Shown: piece by piece, positions 1-10,834 of the stretch
Numbering within the stretch: position 1 is the first letter of the stretch
Layout of the letters: the number at the start of each line of letters is the position of its first letter
Origin: a candidate division Kazan bacterium
GTDB taxonomy: Bacteria; Patescibacteriota; Kazan-3B-28
Direction: 5' to 3'
DNA: 56,795 nt
Assembly: GCA_003647645.1 (NCBI GenBank)
Contig: QMNG01000004.1
Coordinates: forward strand, 1-56,795
Notes under the pieces: generated by a model
The model's input: the letters and a program-made list of their open reading frames with translations, nothing else
Told to the model about the DNA's origin: nothing
Database searches by the model: none
Position numbers and translations under genes: made by a program

Positions 1-843
1 GGTGTATTGCAGGGTGACGTGAAGGACGTCTTGCTATTGGACGTGACCCCGCTGTCGCTCGGCTTGGAAACACTCGGCGGTGTTGGGACCAAGCTTATTG
101 AACGAAACACTACAATTCCAACTAGTAAATCACAGATATTCTCAACGGCGGCCGATAACCAACCAAGTGTCGAAATACATGTATTTCAAGGCGAGCGAGA
201 AATGGCCGCAGATAATAAGTCGCTGGGCCGGTTCATACTGGATGGTATCGCGCCAGCGCCCCGCGGTGTGCCTCAAATTGAGGTTACCTTTGACATCGAT
301 GCCAATGGTATTCTCAACGTTACGGCCAAGGACAAGGGAACTGGCAAAGAACAGCATATTACCATTACTGGCTCAAGTGGTATGAGCAAGGAGGAGGTAG
401 AGAGAATGGCCAAAGAGGCTGAGGCACATGCGGAAGAAGATAAAAAGAAAAGAGAGAAAATAGAAACCCGCAACCAAGCTGACAGTTTGGTCTATTCCTC
501 TGAAAAGGCCCTGAAAGATGCCGGCGACAAGGTTGATACTGCCCTCAAAGGCCAGATTGAAGATAGAATTAAAGCTGTTAAGGACGCATTAGAGAAGGAT
601 GACACCGAGACGATTAAAAAAGCAACCGCCGAATTGTCTGAGGCTATTCAAAAAATTGGCCAAGCGGTTTACGGGCAGAGTGGGCAAGGCGCTTCTCAGA
701 CAGGTGCTAAAACCGAGGGAGACAAAGGTGCCAAAGATGCTGATTTTACTCAGGCATCCGATTCGACCTCCGGTTCGAAAGGGTCAACTCAGGACGAACC
801 TTCACAATCCAGTGACGACAAATCTAGCGACGAGCAAAAATAA
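1..843 (+). CDS. dnaK: Chaperone DnaK (Hsp70), C-terminal part, truncated by window start
   Basis: Frame is open from nt 1: [28 protein letters not shown]...; typical Hsp70 substrate-binding domain and Ser/Asp-rich tail. Confidence 0.97.
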   Translation, partial: GVLQGDVKDVLLLDVTPLSLGLETLGGVGTKLIERNTTIPTSKSQIFSTAADNQPSVEIHVFQGEREMAADNKSLGRFILDGIAPAPRGVPQIEVTFDIDANGILNVTAKDKGTGKEQHITITGSSGMSKEEVERMAKEAEAHAEEDKKKREKIETRNQADSLVYSSEKALKDAGDKVDTALKGQIEDRIKAVKDALEKDDTETIKKATAELSEAIQKIGQAVYGQSGQGASQTGAKTEGDKGAKDADFTQASDSTSGSKGSTQDEPSQSSDDKSSDEQK

Positions 844-950
844 CTGCTATGATTTAAGGTGTTATGGGGGAAAACACTGCCAATCCCATAAGGGATTATG
901 ATAATTCCTCTATCAACTACCTCAGCATAGAACGATGACTAAGAGAAAAT

Positions 951-1715
951 ATGAGGGAAGATATCACAATCTCACACGGATTAAGAAAATCTAGCATTTG
1001 GTTGGCATTTGTCAGCTTGCTGGTGTTTATTGTTCTGGCCGCTCCGAGGTGCAGCAGTTCAGAACCCGAGCCAACTTCGTCTGATAATGTTGTTTCTAAT
1101 GATAATAACTTTTTATCAGACAATCCGATTGGCAATATTGATTTACCCGGTTCTTCTCTGCCGGAATCAACGCCGGGTAATCAATATGACTCCGGACTGA
1201 ATAACTCGGCAGCGATGTATGCTTTGCTTCAGGACGAAAAAAACACAGCCATTGCCTCGATTCGGGCCCTGCAGGAGGATGTGATCCTAGCGTTGGTGTC
1301 ACTTAAATTTGTCAATGGATTATCAGATAGCAACTTGGTGACCAACTATTATATCTATTTATCGGCTTCTAATCCCGATTACTATTATTTGGTGAATATG
1401 CCCAGAAACAGCGCAAGTTTAAAGAGGTTTCTAATGCCCAAGGAGGATCTGGCGCTGCCGTTCAATCTGTTAGAAGTTCAGGATCAATATTGGAAACTTT
1501 CTTATGCTGACGCGTTGCAGGAAGTTGAGAAGCGAGGAGGGTTGACCTTTAGGGCTAATCATCCGGATGCGTTTGAAGTTTCTGCCATCTTGGCTAAACC
1601 AGCCAATCAGTTCACCAACTGGTTTATAACTTATCGGGCAACTGATGGTACTGGCGAAGTTTTCAAAGCGACTGTTGATGCGGTAAATGGAGAGACAACG
1701 ATAGTTGGGAACTAA
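951..1715 (+). CDS. Hypothetical membrane-anchored/secreted protein between dnaK and dnaJ
   Basis: 254 aa ORF with N-terminal hydrophobic segment (IWLAFVSLLVFIVLAAP). Confidence 0.75.
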   Translation: MREDITISHGLRKSSIWLAFVSLLVFIVLAAPRCSSSEPEPTSSDNVVSNDNNFLSDNPIGNIDLPGSSLPESTPGNQYDSGLNNSAAMYALLQDEKNTAIASIRALQEDVILALVSLKFVNGLSDSNLVTNYYIYLSASNPDYYYLVNMPRNSASLKRFLMPKEDLALPFNLLEVQDQYWKLSYADALQEVEKRGGLTFRANHPDAFEVSAILAKPANQFTNWFITYRATDGTGEVFKATVDAVNGETTIVGN

Positions 1716-1768
1716 GAAATAGCGAGTATAGAACAGGGTATCGACCTGTATGGGTCGTCGGTTAATTT

Positions 1769-2860
1769 ATGGGTAAAGACTATTACAACATATTGGGTGT
1801 AGACAGAAATGCCTCACCGGAAGAAATTAAAAAGGCTTATCGTAAGCTGGCTTTAAAGTATCATCCTGACAAAGGCAAGAACGGTGACGAAACCAAGTTT
1901 AAAGATGTCAACGAAGCGTATCAGGTGCTTGGTAATGAACAAAAGCGCCGGCAGTACGATCAGTTTGGGCAAGCTTTCAGCGGATCCAGCAAAGCGGGCT
2001 TTGATTTTACCTCGGGGGGTGTGCCGCCTCAGTGGGATTTCAGCGGATTCCAGCAAAGCGGATTTGGCGATATGGGAGATATTTTTGAAACCTTTTTTGG
2101 CAGAAGCGGCTCACGCCGCAGAAGCCCCGCAGATATTAAACGGGGCAGGGATTTAGAAACTGTGATTGAGATAACTTTTGACGAAGCCTTGTTCGGAGCA
2201 AGTAAAGATGTATACGTCAACCGGGAAGTTCCATGTGATTCATGCTCGGCTACCGGGTCTGCCACTGGTAAGCAAAAAACTTGTGATAGATGTGGGGGTA
2301 AAGGACAGACAGAAGTCATCCGCAAGACCATGCTGGGTGCCATTCGCCAAGTGCAGGTTTGTCCGGAGTGTAAGGGCTTGGGTGAGGTACCCGAAAAGAA
2401 CTGCAAAGCCTGTCGGGGGGAAGGAAAGATTCGTAAGTCCGAAAAAATTAAAGTTGAAATCCCGGCTGGAATTGATCAGGGCCAAACAATTCGGGTGACC
2501 AGCAAGGGTGACGCTGGTTGGCGGGGCGGCAAAATCGGTGATTTGTATCTGACCGTAAATATTTTACCAAGCAAGGAGTATGCGCGAGAGGGAGATGACC
2601 TAAGCAAAGTTGTTTCAATTCCGTTTACTACTGCGGTATTGGGGGGAAGTGTTGAAGTAACTACGCCGTATGATTCGATTAATTTAAAAATTCCAGCCGG
2701 AACCAAGGCTGGGGAGATATTCAAAGTTCGCGATCATGGAGTTCAGAAGCTGAATAGTCTTAAAAAAGGCAATCTCTATTTAGAGATAGATATTGATGTT
2801 CCCAAACGTTTAACTCTAAAACAGCGTAGGCTGCTACAAGAGCTAGACAAGGAATTTTAA
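1769..2860 (+). CDS. dnaJ: Chaperone DnaJ
   Basis: J domain with HPD ([10 protein letters not shown]), CxxCxGxG-type zinc repeats. Confidence 0.98.
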   Translation: MGKDYYNILGVDRNASPEEIKKAYRKLALKYHPDKGKNGDETKFKDVNEAYQVLGNEQKRRQYDQFGQAFSGSSKAGFDFTSGGVPPQWDFSGFQQSGFGDMGDIFETFFGRSGSRRRSPADIKRGRDLETVIEITFDEALFGASKDVYVNREVPCDSCSATGSATGKQKTCDRCGGKGQTEVIRKTMLGAIRQVQVCPECKGLGEVPEKNCKACRGEGKIRKSEKIKVEIPAGIDQGQTIRVTSKGDAGWRGGKIGDLYLTVNILPSKEYAREGDDLSKVVSIPFTTAVLGGSVEVTTPYDSINLKIPAGTKAGEIFKVRDHGVQKLNSLKKGNLYLEIDIDVPKRLTLKQRRLLQELDKEF

Positions 2861-2862
2861 TT

Positions 2863-2995
2863 GCCGCATTTTGCTCGTCCAAAATGTGGCACAAAAGGGC
2901 GCCGCAGTTCGTCGAAGCTAACTAAGAGATTTATCTCATTGGCTAACGCTTCTCCTCCAATGCGGGTAGAAATCCAAGGAGGGGATTTTTTTATT
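2863..2995 (+). repeat. Structured intergenic element, copy F (short/divergent)
   Basis: Hairpin GCCGCATTTTG-CTCGTC-CAAAATGTGGC (one G.U), CAAAAG, GCAGTTCGTCGAAGCTAACTAA, CTCCAATGCGGG; starts 2 nt after the dnaJ stop; first hairpin nearly identical to copy D. Confidence 0.65.
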
Positions 2996-3019
2996 CTTTT
3001 TTGATATGATTAGACTGTT

Positions 3020-3535
3020 ATGGTTCCTACATGGGATATAGTTTTACTAGCTTTTGGGGGCGCAAGCATCGTCTACGGTTTGATGTTGCGCGAGCGAGTG
3101 ATAGTAACCTTATTGGGGGCCTATGCTGCTATAGTGATAACCAACATTTGGGGAGTTGCGCTTTATGAAATAGTAACCAACCAGAGCGCGGCAGTATTAA
3201 GCGAACAATTGGTTAACACCAATAACATCTCCGTATTTACAATGCAGATGGTTATTTTTGCGGGGGTACTGTTGATTATTGCTCTTAAGGGCGGAGTGTT
3301 GATTCATCCAGAATCGCTTGGTACTGGAGTGATGTCGATGATTGTGCTGGTATTATATGGTCTGCTAAGTGCAACATTGATAGCTTCAGCAATATTGGGA
3401 TTTTTACCACAAGACCAACTTAATGTTGTCTATGAAGGCTCCAACATAGCTCGCTATTTAGTGGATTACCAAAACTGGGTTCTTATCGCGCCGCTTTTGG
3501 TAATGCTGGTTTCCGGTTGGGGGTCGAGAGAATAA
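3020..3535 (+). CDS. Hypothetical multi-pass membrane protein
   Basis: 171 aa hydrophobic ORF. Confidence 0.7.
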   Translation: MVPTWDIVLLAFGGASIVYGLMLRERVIVTLLGAYAAIVITNIWGVALYEIVTNQSAAVLSEQLVNTNNISVFTMQMVIFAGVLLIIALKGGVLIHPESLGTGVMSMIVLVLYGLLSATLIASAILGFLPQDQLNVVYEGSNIARYLVDYQNWVLIAPLLVMLVSGWGSRE

Positions 3536-3574
3536 TGATTTGTCATTTTAGGCGTTTCATTTTAAAGTGTAGTC

Positions 3575-3967
3575 ATGCGGATACGCTTGTTAAATTTTGG
3601 CAAGGATAATATTGCTTGGCTTCAATGGGGCCGATTTAAACGGCGCGAGCAGAGTCTGTTCGTTTTTGTTTGGCTGTCGGCCGTATTGCACGTTATATTT
3701 TGGGTAATTTGGCATTTCTTCGTGGCGCCGTATCCCATCGCTCTAACCATTCCTTTGGCCACAAATTTGGGGATATTCAATTTCTTATATGATTATTTTT
3801 GGCCTCTGGGTAACACAGCTATTTTGATATTGAATACACTGCTAGCTTTCCAGATATACAAAAAGGATATCTTCGCCAGCTGGCTTTTAATTGGTGCTAA
3901 TATTTTCTTACAAATTTTGGCCTTAGCGATTACTCTTTTCCTCATATCGTTTAGTAGCTCATTGTAA
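3575..3967 (+). CDS. Hypothetical membrane protein
   Basis: 130 aa hydrophobic ORF, 2 nt before the next gene. Confidence 0.7.
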   Translation: MRIRLLNFGKDNIAWLQWGRFKRREQSLFVFVWLSAVLHVIFWVIWHFFVAPYPIALTIPLATNLGIFNFLYDYFWPLGNTAILILNTLLAFQIYKKDIFASWLLIGANIFLQILALAITLFLISFSSSL

Positions 3968-3969
3968 TT

Positions 3970-5199
3970 ATGATATTTTTCGAGTCAAATTTAATTCTTT
4001 ATTACTTTGGAATTTTCTTCACCTTGTATATAGGCGTCTTCTATCTGATTACATTATTTGAAAACAGAGAGAAAATTAGAGATCCTAAGGTTGGTAAGCT
4101 TTACACCCTTAGTATTATTGTGCCGGCGTTCAACGAGGCCAAAACCATTGGCAAGACTTTGGTATCTTTAAAGAATTTAAATTATCCCCAAGATAAAATA
4201 AAGATCATTGTGGTAGATGACGGCTCTACTGACAACACATATGAGATTGCCAGCAGATTTTCTGGCGTAAAAGTGATTAAAAAAGAAAATGGGGGCAAGG
4301 CCAGCGCTATTAATATTGGATTGAAAGAGGTTGGCACAGAGTTAGTAGCGGTGATGGACGCAGATTCGTTTGTAACTGAGCATGCCTTGTGGTCAATGGT
4401 GGGATACTTTAGAAATAAACGAACAATGGCCGTGACGCCGGCGTTGAAAGTTTATAGTCCCAAGGGTTTTTGGCAGGGAGTCCAATATGTCGAGTATCTT
4501 TTTTCTGTATTTTTCAGGAAGATGTTTTCGTTTCTAAATGGAGTGTATGTCACCCCGGGTCCGTTTTCGGTATATCGCAAAGAATTTTTTGACAAGTACG
4601 GCGATTTTCAGGAAAACAATATGAGTGAAGACCTGGAAGTTGCCTTAAGGATTCAATCTCATGATTATAAGATTGAAAATTCTATTAATGCCGAAGTATT
4701 CACTGTGGCTCCGAATAATTTTAAAGCTCTGCTAAAACAAAGAGTGAGATGGTATAGCGGAGTATTAAACAATCTTTATGCTTACCGCCATTTGTTCGGG
4801 TCTAGAAGGGGATATTTGGGGATATTTGTTTTGCCGGTAACACTTGTATCTATTGTTCTGGTTTTGGCGCTCTTGGGATATTATGGAGCAACGCTGTTTA
4901 TAAGTCTGTTAAAAAATCTTTATCAAATTAGGTTGGTCAGTTTTGATGTCATGGGTATAGCACAAGACTATCTTGCTAATTTTTCAGTGCTCAAATATAT
5001 TAGTCCAACCTTGGTACTGTTTGTTCTAACAATCAGCTTTACGGTAACAATATTCATTTTGTCTCGCATTTATTCACAGGATAAAGGCAAGGTCTTCGGT
5101 AGTTTTTTGATGTATGCATTGGTTTATGGCCCTATATTTGGCGTGATGTGGATTACTACCATAGCGCACAAGATTTTAAATCTTAAAATAAAATGGTAA
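3970..5199 (+). CDS. Family 2 glycosyltransferase, membrane-bound (PgaC/cellulose-synthase-like)
   Basis: SIIVPAFNEAKTIGKTL, VVDDGSTDNT, MDADSFV, QRVRWYSG; C-terminal TM helices. Confidence 0.92.
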   Translation: MIFFESNLILYYFGIFFTLYIGVFYLITLFENREKIRDPKVGKLYTLSIIVPAFNEAKTIGKTLVSLKNLNYPQDKIKIIVVDDGSTDNTYEIASRFSGVKVIKKENGGKASAINIGLKEVGTELVAVMDADSFVTEHALWSMVGYFRNKRTMAVTPALKVYSPKGFWQGVQYVEYLFSVFFRKMFSFLNGVYVTPGPFSVYRKEFFDKYGDFQENNMSEDLEVALRIQSHDYKIENSINAEVFTVAPNNFKALLKQRVRWYSGVLNNLYAYRHLFGSRRGYLGIFVLPVTLVSIVLVLALLGYYGATLFISLLKNLYQIRLVSFDVMGIAQDYLANFSVLKYISPTLVLFVLTISFTVTIFILSRIYSQDKGKVFGSFLMYALVYGPIFGVMWITTIAHKILNLKIKW

Positions 5200-5855
5200 G
5201 TCGCAGGATAAACTATGTGAAGTTTGTTTTTGCCTTTCTCATTGCTGGCGCGATATTTTTTGGAGGCCTGTTCTTAGGTAGTCAGTTAACTTCTCTGCAG
5301 ATTCATAACATTACCAGCATTCAGGAAGATTTGAAAACATCACTGGCAAGTTTAGAGCTTCGTCATGATTTACTAAAACAAAATATTTGTGGAATATCTG
5401 ATTTTGGTTTGTTTGGAGCGGAACTGGGTGATTTAGGCAGGCAGCTAGCAGATGTGGAAAAGGGCTTTGGGAAAAATAAAGAGAACATTCTGAAACTCAA
5501 AGAACCATATTTCTTGCTGGAAATCCGTCATTTCTTATTATTGCAGGAGGCCAAAAACAAATGTGGCAATGATATTGATTTGGTTTTGTATTTTTATTCA
5601 AATGATCCCAAACAGTGCGAACAATGTGATGACCAAGGATATATTCTAAGCTATTTGCAGGACAAAATAGGCTACGAAAAAATTAAAATTTATTCTTTCG
5701 ATATTCGTTCCCAATCGCCGTCAGTCCAAACTTTAATGGATTTGTACAATGTTGAGAGAGTTCCGTTGGTGGTGATAAACGACAATGTTTACAATCAGTT
5801 TTTGACCCTTGAAGAAATTCAGGAAATCTTAGGGGTGGCAGATACTCTTGGTTAA
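5193..5855 (+). CDS. Membrane-anchored protein with possible thioredoxin-like C-terminal region
   Basis: N-terminal TM segment; CEQCDDQGYILSYL...RVPLVVINDNVY. Confidence 0.6.
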   Translation: MVSRRINYVKFVFAFLIAGAIFFGGLFLGSQLTSLQIHNITSIQEDLKTSLASLELRHDLLKQNICGISDFGLFGAELGDLGRQLADVEKGFGKNKENILKLKEPYFLLEIRHFLLLQEAKNKCGNDIDLVLYFYSNDPKQCEQCDDQGYILSYLQDKIGYEKIKIYSFDIRSQSPSVQTLMDLYNVERVPLVVINDNVYNQFLTLEEIQEILGVADTLG

Positions 5856-6048
5856 AACTAAACATACAGAAAGTCTTAAAATAGTGTCTTGATTTTTGAT
5901 TATATCGGTTGCTAGAATCAAGTATTTATTTTATCTAGAGAATAACGCGCTAGATCATTTTACTTGTCTGAAAGCAGTTTTTATGATAGGTTGGTAACAA
6001 ACTTGTTCGTATTGATGAGTGTTCATTACCAAAAAGGAGGTGACTCTA

Positions 6049-6840
6049 ATGCCGAAATGTGCTGGTGGATGCGGTCGTGAGGTTGCCAGTGAGGGCGACT
6101 ACTGTAAGATTTGTGGTTATGGACAGTCAGATACTTTGAGAAGTAACCACAATGTTCAGCCCATTATTCCTGCGCAGGGGACAGATGAAGATTCTAACTC
6201 CCATCGGCTCTCTGAATTTCTTAAGGGAGGTATGTCTTCCGCAGCGAACCAAGGACCAGCTTATCGTGGGAGTGTTGGTGAAAGGATGGGAAAAATCATT
6301 GGACCCTTGGTTGGTGTTGTAGTAGTTTTAGTCATTGCGGGTTTTGTAGCTGCGGGCATCAAGATCACTGCAGAGACCGTTGGAGTGGTCTCCCAGGAAG
6401 TTGATGAGCAGATGAAGGAGAAAATCGAGAGAAAATTTAATCCGCCATCCTCAACATTCTCAGCTTCGTTTAAGGACAAAGGGGGCAATTATCGTGAAGT
6501 TCAGATGTCTCTGATAGCTGATCCCAGACCATATGACGGTAGCTGTCTCATCGTCAATATTGGTGAAACGGGTACAATTCGCGCCAGGGTTCTAGGTATT
6601 GAGGAGAAAGATTACTATATCAAGTGGATTCTCAAACCCCAGTTGGTTGGGATCACGGATTGGGAGCAAGTCGATCACAACACGATTAATGTTTCATTTA
6701 GCAAGAAGATTCCCTGGAAAGTTATTGGTGATAAAGACCCACGATCGCTGAACGGGAAGAACGGGTTTCGTGCAGAATTATACCTTCGGTCTGAACGGAG
6801 GTTGCTATGCACCTGCTGGATGGATGTTCAGTGCAATTAG
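6049..6840 (+). CDS. Hypothetical zinc-ribbon membrane protein
   Basis: Strong AGGAGGTGA SD upstream of ATG 6049; MPKCAGGCGREVASEGDYCKICGYG then one TM segment. Confidence 0.75.
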   Translation: MPKCAGGCGREVASEGDYCKICGYGQSDTLRSNHNVQPIIPAQGTDEDSNSHRLSEFLKGGMSSAANQGPAYRGSVGERMGKIIGPLVGVVVVLVIAGFVAAGIKITAETVGVVSQEVDEQMKEKIERKFNPPSSTFSASFKDKGGNYREVQMSLIADPRPYDGSCLIVNIGETGTIRARVLGIEEKDYYIKWILKPQLVGITDWEQVDHNTINVSFSKKIPWKVIGDKDPRSLNGKNGFRAELYLRSERRLLCTCWMDVQCN

Positions 6841-7287
6841 CTGTATTGGTTCGTTGATAAAGGCCTTTGTAAAAGATACTTAGGCCTTTTTTATTGGCTG
6901 TCTGGGGTCAGCAATCCTGCATATTTTTGTTTATGTCGATTATTAAAATTAAATAACGTGTTTTATACCGAGGAATAATATATTAGTTAATTATCCAAGC
7001 GTTCCGGCATTATGGAATATAATCAGTTCCAAAATGCTCTACAGAGTTGACATTAGAAGAGTTATCCCTTAGCATAACTAACGGTATATTATAATCTTTT
7101 AAAAGGAGTAAATTACAAGGTTTCTGGCTTTCTTTTGATCTGATCAAAGGACTTAAGAAATCTGCCTGTCCCGACGCATTTCGGGGTCGGTTTTTATTCC
7201 TTACTACCAGCACTTTTCCATCTAGATAGTACTTAGAGAGTTTTAGTTTTTACTTTAACTTTTCGTAATTTTACGTTAACGTTAATC

Positions 7288-7312
7288 GTTTTTGAAACAT
7301 TTTTGTTTCAAA

Positions 7313-7315
<3 letters not shown>
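7288..7315 (+). other. 12-bp hairpin abutting the 16S 5' end
   Basis: GTTTTTGAAACA-TTTT-TGTTTCAAAAAC. Confidence 0.6.
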
Positions 7316-8790
<1,475 letters not shown>

Positions 8791-8949
8791 GGGAGACCCA
8801 TATATTTGGCAGCTAGATTACTAGGTGTGCAAATATTAAAGGTTCTTACTAGAATCATTGGTCGAGATTTCGCTATATGCGAAATCAATTCTGCTGTACA
8901 GCAGAATCTCCGACTCTCTAAGTACTATCTGGGTGGATAAGTATCCTTC

Positions 8950-9147
8950 GGTACTTTGTCTTGCCAAAGTACCCAAAGCGTCTCCGCAGTCGCTCTCATT
9001 ATTCATCTAATAAAATCCCCTTACTGCTCTCGCCAAACTTGCCCTACGGGCTTCGGACAGATGGCTTCGCAACAGGGATTTTATTGATTCAGGACATTCG
9101 AGCTCCAATGCTCGATGGTTGGCTCCGCCAAAAGGAAGATATTATTT
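8950..9147 (+). repeat. Structured intergenic element, copy A
   Basis: GGTACTTTG-TCTTGC-CAAAGTACC; TAATAAAATCCC/GGGATTTTATTG; CCAAACTTGCCCTACGGGCTTCGGACAG; TCGAGCTCCAATGCTCGA; TTGGCTCCGCCAA; GGAAGATATTAT. Confidence 0.9.
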
Positions 9148-9162
9148 AAAATAAAAACCACT

Positions 9163-9190
9163 CCCTGTTCGGGGTGATTTTTATTTTTGG
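9163..9190 (+). terminator. Putative terminator after 16S plus element A
   Basis: CACTCC-CTGTTC-GGGGTG (one T.G) followed by ATTTTTATTTTT. Confidence 0.65.
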
Positions 9191-9204
9191 TGGACCCGGG
9201 CGGA
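9188..9204 (-). repeat. Duplicated 3' end of tRNA-Ala
   Basis: TGGTGGACCCGGGCGGA, 17-nt identity with 9310-9326. Confidence 0.85.
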
Positions 9205-9309
9205 TTATCTTATTGCCACAGTACCAGTCGCAATGCTCCGGTACGTGGCACTCACTATTCGCTCTTATCGTGGCGGCGCCACGAACTTGAGCATAAGGCG
9301 AATAGTTCG

Positions 9310-9385
9310 TGGTGGACCCGGGCGGACTCGAACCGCCTACCTCCGCATTGCAAATGCGACGTTCTACCGGGTGAACTACGGGCCC
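9310..9385 (-). tRNA. tRNA-Ala(TGC), CCA encoded
   Basis: Minus strand GGGCCCGTAGTTCACCCGGTAGAACGTCGCATTTGCAATGCGGAGGTAGGCGGTTCGAGTCCGCCCGGGTCCACCA. Confidence 0.96.
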
Positions 9386-9616
9386 CTATGTTCCAAACCA
9401 AATGAGGTCAATGTTTCCAAATCCTACCAGAAGCCCTATCAGGATGGCAAGCACTCCAAACAAAACATAAGCCAAGTAGGTGCCCCCGCCGCCCAAGAAC
9501 TTCTCAGCCCAGCCGATTTTATAACCAATTAGATCAGCTAGTTTTTTGTGGTAGATGATCAATAAAATTCCCCCAAAAACTCCAATAATGAAAATTAGAA
9601 ATCTCATAACATTCAA
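9386..9616 (-). CDS. Small two-helix membrane protein
   Basis: 76 aa, two hydrophobic helices; stop codon abuts tRNA-Ala. Confidence 0.6.
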   Translation of the reverse strand: MNVMRFLIFIIGVFGGILLIIYHKKLADLIGYKIGWAEKFLGGGGTYLAYVLFGVLAILIGLLVGFGNIDLIWFGT

Positions 9617-9752
9617 ATTATATCAGGCAATCGCGTTGATAGAGAGTAAAATTCCTGTTAATCTACTGTTGTTGTATATTTAGACTAGAATCTACTTGAT
9701 AGTTAATTGTTAGTAGTTGGATATTGGAAATTAAATTGCGGAGCAATTTTGG

Positions 9753-10008
9753 GGGCATGTAGCTCAGTTGGTTAGAGCGCAGTCCTGACCAGCCGACGCA
9801 TAAATACATTTTGAAATTGTGGGCACATAGCTCAGTTGGTTAGAGCGCAGTCCTGATAAGACTGAGGTCCCTGGTTCGAGTCCAGGTGTGCCCACCACAA
9901 TTTCAAAATATGCTATGGCTGGCTAGGTAAGACTGCCTGTCCTCCGTAGCTCTATGAAATAGAGCGAAGGACGAAAGGTCCCTGGTTCGAATCCAGGCAT
10001 GCCCACCA
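9753..10008 (+). pseudogene. Interrupted tRNA-Ile(GAT): exon-like segments 9753-9788, 9928-9935 and 9976-10008
   Basis: Segments join to a 77-nt cloverleaf with perfect acceptor GGGCATG/CATGCCC; inserts 9789-9927 and 9936-9975. Called pseudogene for lack of expression evidence. Confidence 0.75.
9821..9897 (+). tRNA. tRNA-Ile(GAT), nested in the interrupted tRNA-Ile
   Basis: GGGCACATAGCTCAGTTGGTTAGAGCGCAGTCCTGATAAGACTGAGGTCCCTGGTTCGAGTCCAGGTGTGCCCACCA. Confidence 0.97.
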
Positions 10009-10149
10009 GTAGGTTTTGTTAATATAAAATTTGGCTCTATTTTATTTTGTGATATGATACTCTTTCGGGTGAGAAGCAATCTCCCCCCACATCAACGTTC
10101 CGCTGCATAGCAAAATCAAGCATGAGGCGGGTACACCCATCAAAAATTT

Positions 10150-10680
10150 ATGAACACTAGAGAAGGGGGATTATCATCCGGAGAATCGGGGGAAGAAGAT
10201 AGCGCTGCTGGTTTTGAAGTAGTGCCTGGTTTGGAATTGGAGGATGGCAAAGAAGATGGCGAGGAAGAGGATTCTGTGCTGACAGCGGAAGAAGCTGTAG
10301 GGTTTATCAATGAGCTGGCTCAAAATGGGCAGACTGAAACGCTTCTGAATATCAAAGATAACTTCATTGAGTGCAAAGTATGCAGCGAAGATGAGTTTGA
10401 TGAACTGGTTGTTTTGGCCACAACAAAGCGAATCAGACGCTATATTGACATAGCTCAGGAAATTGAATCACAGATCGAAGAAATTAACAGAGTGCTTGGC
10501 CCAGATTGTGCTGGCTCGAATCATAATCAGGAAGTTGTTAGAGATTACTATCAACGGGCAGCTGAGCTAGATTTAGAGAGAGCTAAGATAATCCGTGGAC
10601 GGGAGTGGAGACACGACACTCATACAAAGCAGCTGCTAAAAGAATTGGGAAATGGGCTAAATCTTACCCCAGAAGAATAG
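10150..10680 (+). CDS. Hypothetical acidic protein
   Basis: 176 aa ORF followed directly by a terminator. Confidence 0.7.
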   Translation: MNTREGGLSSGESGEEDSAAGFEVVPGLELEDGKEDGEEEDSVLTAEEAVGFINELAQNGQTETLLNIKDNFIECKVCSEDEFDELVVLATTKRIRRYIDIAQEIESQIEEINRVLGPDCAGSNHNQEVVRDYYQRAAELDLERAKIIRGREWRHDTHTKQLLKELGNGLNLTPEE

Positions 10681-10696
10681 CTGGCTAATTCAATGA

Positions 10697-10720
10697 AAAC
10701 CGCTCTCGGAGCGGTTTTTT
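10697..10720 (+). terminator. Rho-independent terminator
   Basis: AAAACCGCTC-TCG-GAGCGGTTTTTT. Confidence 0.92.
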
Positions 10721-10722
10721 AC

Positions 10723-10751
10723 TTGACAGGTTGTAGGTTTTCTGATAGACT
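10723..10751 (+). promoter_or_regulatory. Sigma70-like promoter
   Basis: TTGACA, 17 bp, TAGACT, right after the terminator. Confidence 0.75.
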
Positions 10752-10834
10752 GCTTTCGATGGTTTCCTAGCGGTGGAGGCCGGGTATTCTTTACAAATCC
10801 GGAGCAGATTGCTCTATATCAGGAGGGGACAGCA

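Noticed and set aside
2863-2890. First hairpin of the elements as an intrinsic terminator
   Set aside because: Followed by an A-rich CAAAAG sequence, not a U-run, in every copy
8961-9149. ORF whose peptide (RLRSRSHYSS...LIQDIRAPMLDGWL) matches part of the minus-strand ORF 51914-52315
   Set aside because: Similarity follows from DNA conservation of structured elements A and B; the conserved parts are palindromic motifs and the central segments are unrelated, so no protein family is supported
9187-9532. ORFs 9187-9405 and 9233-9532
   Set aside because: They read through tRNA-Ala antisense and the hairpin segment; spurious
9789-9927. Insert 1 of the interrupted tRNA-Ile as a group I intron
   Set aside because: Too short once the nested tRNA is removed (~62 nt), no recognisable P/Q/R/S core; not at the usual tRNA group I context
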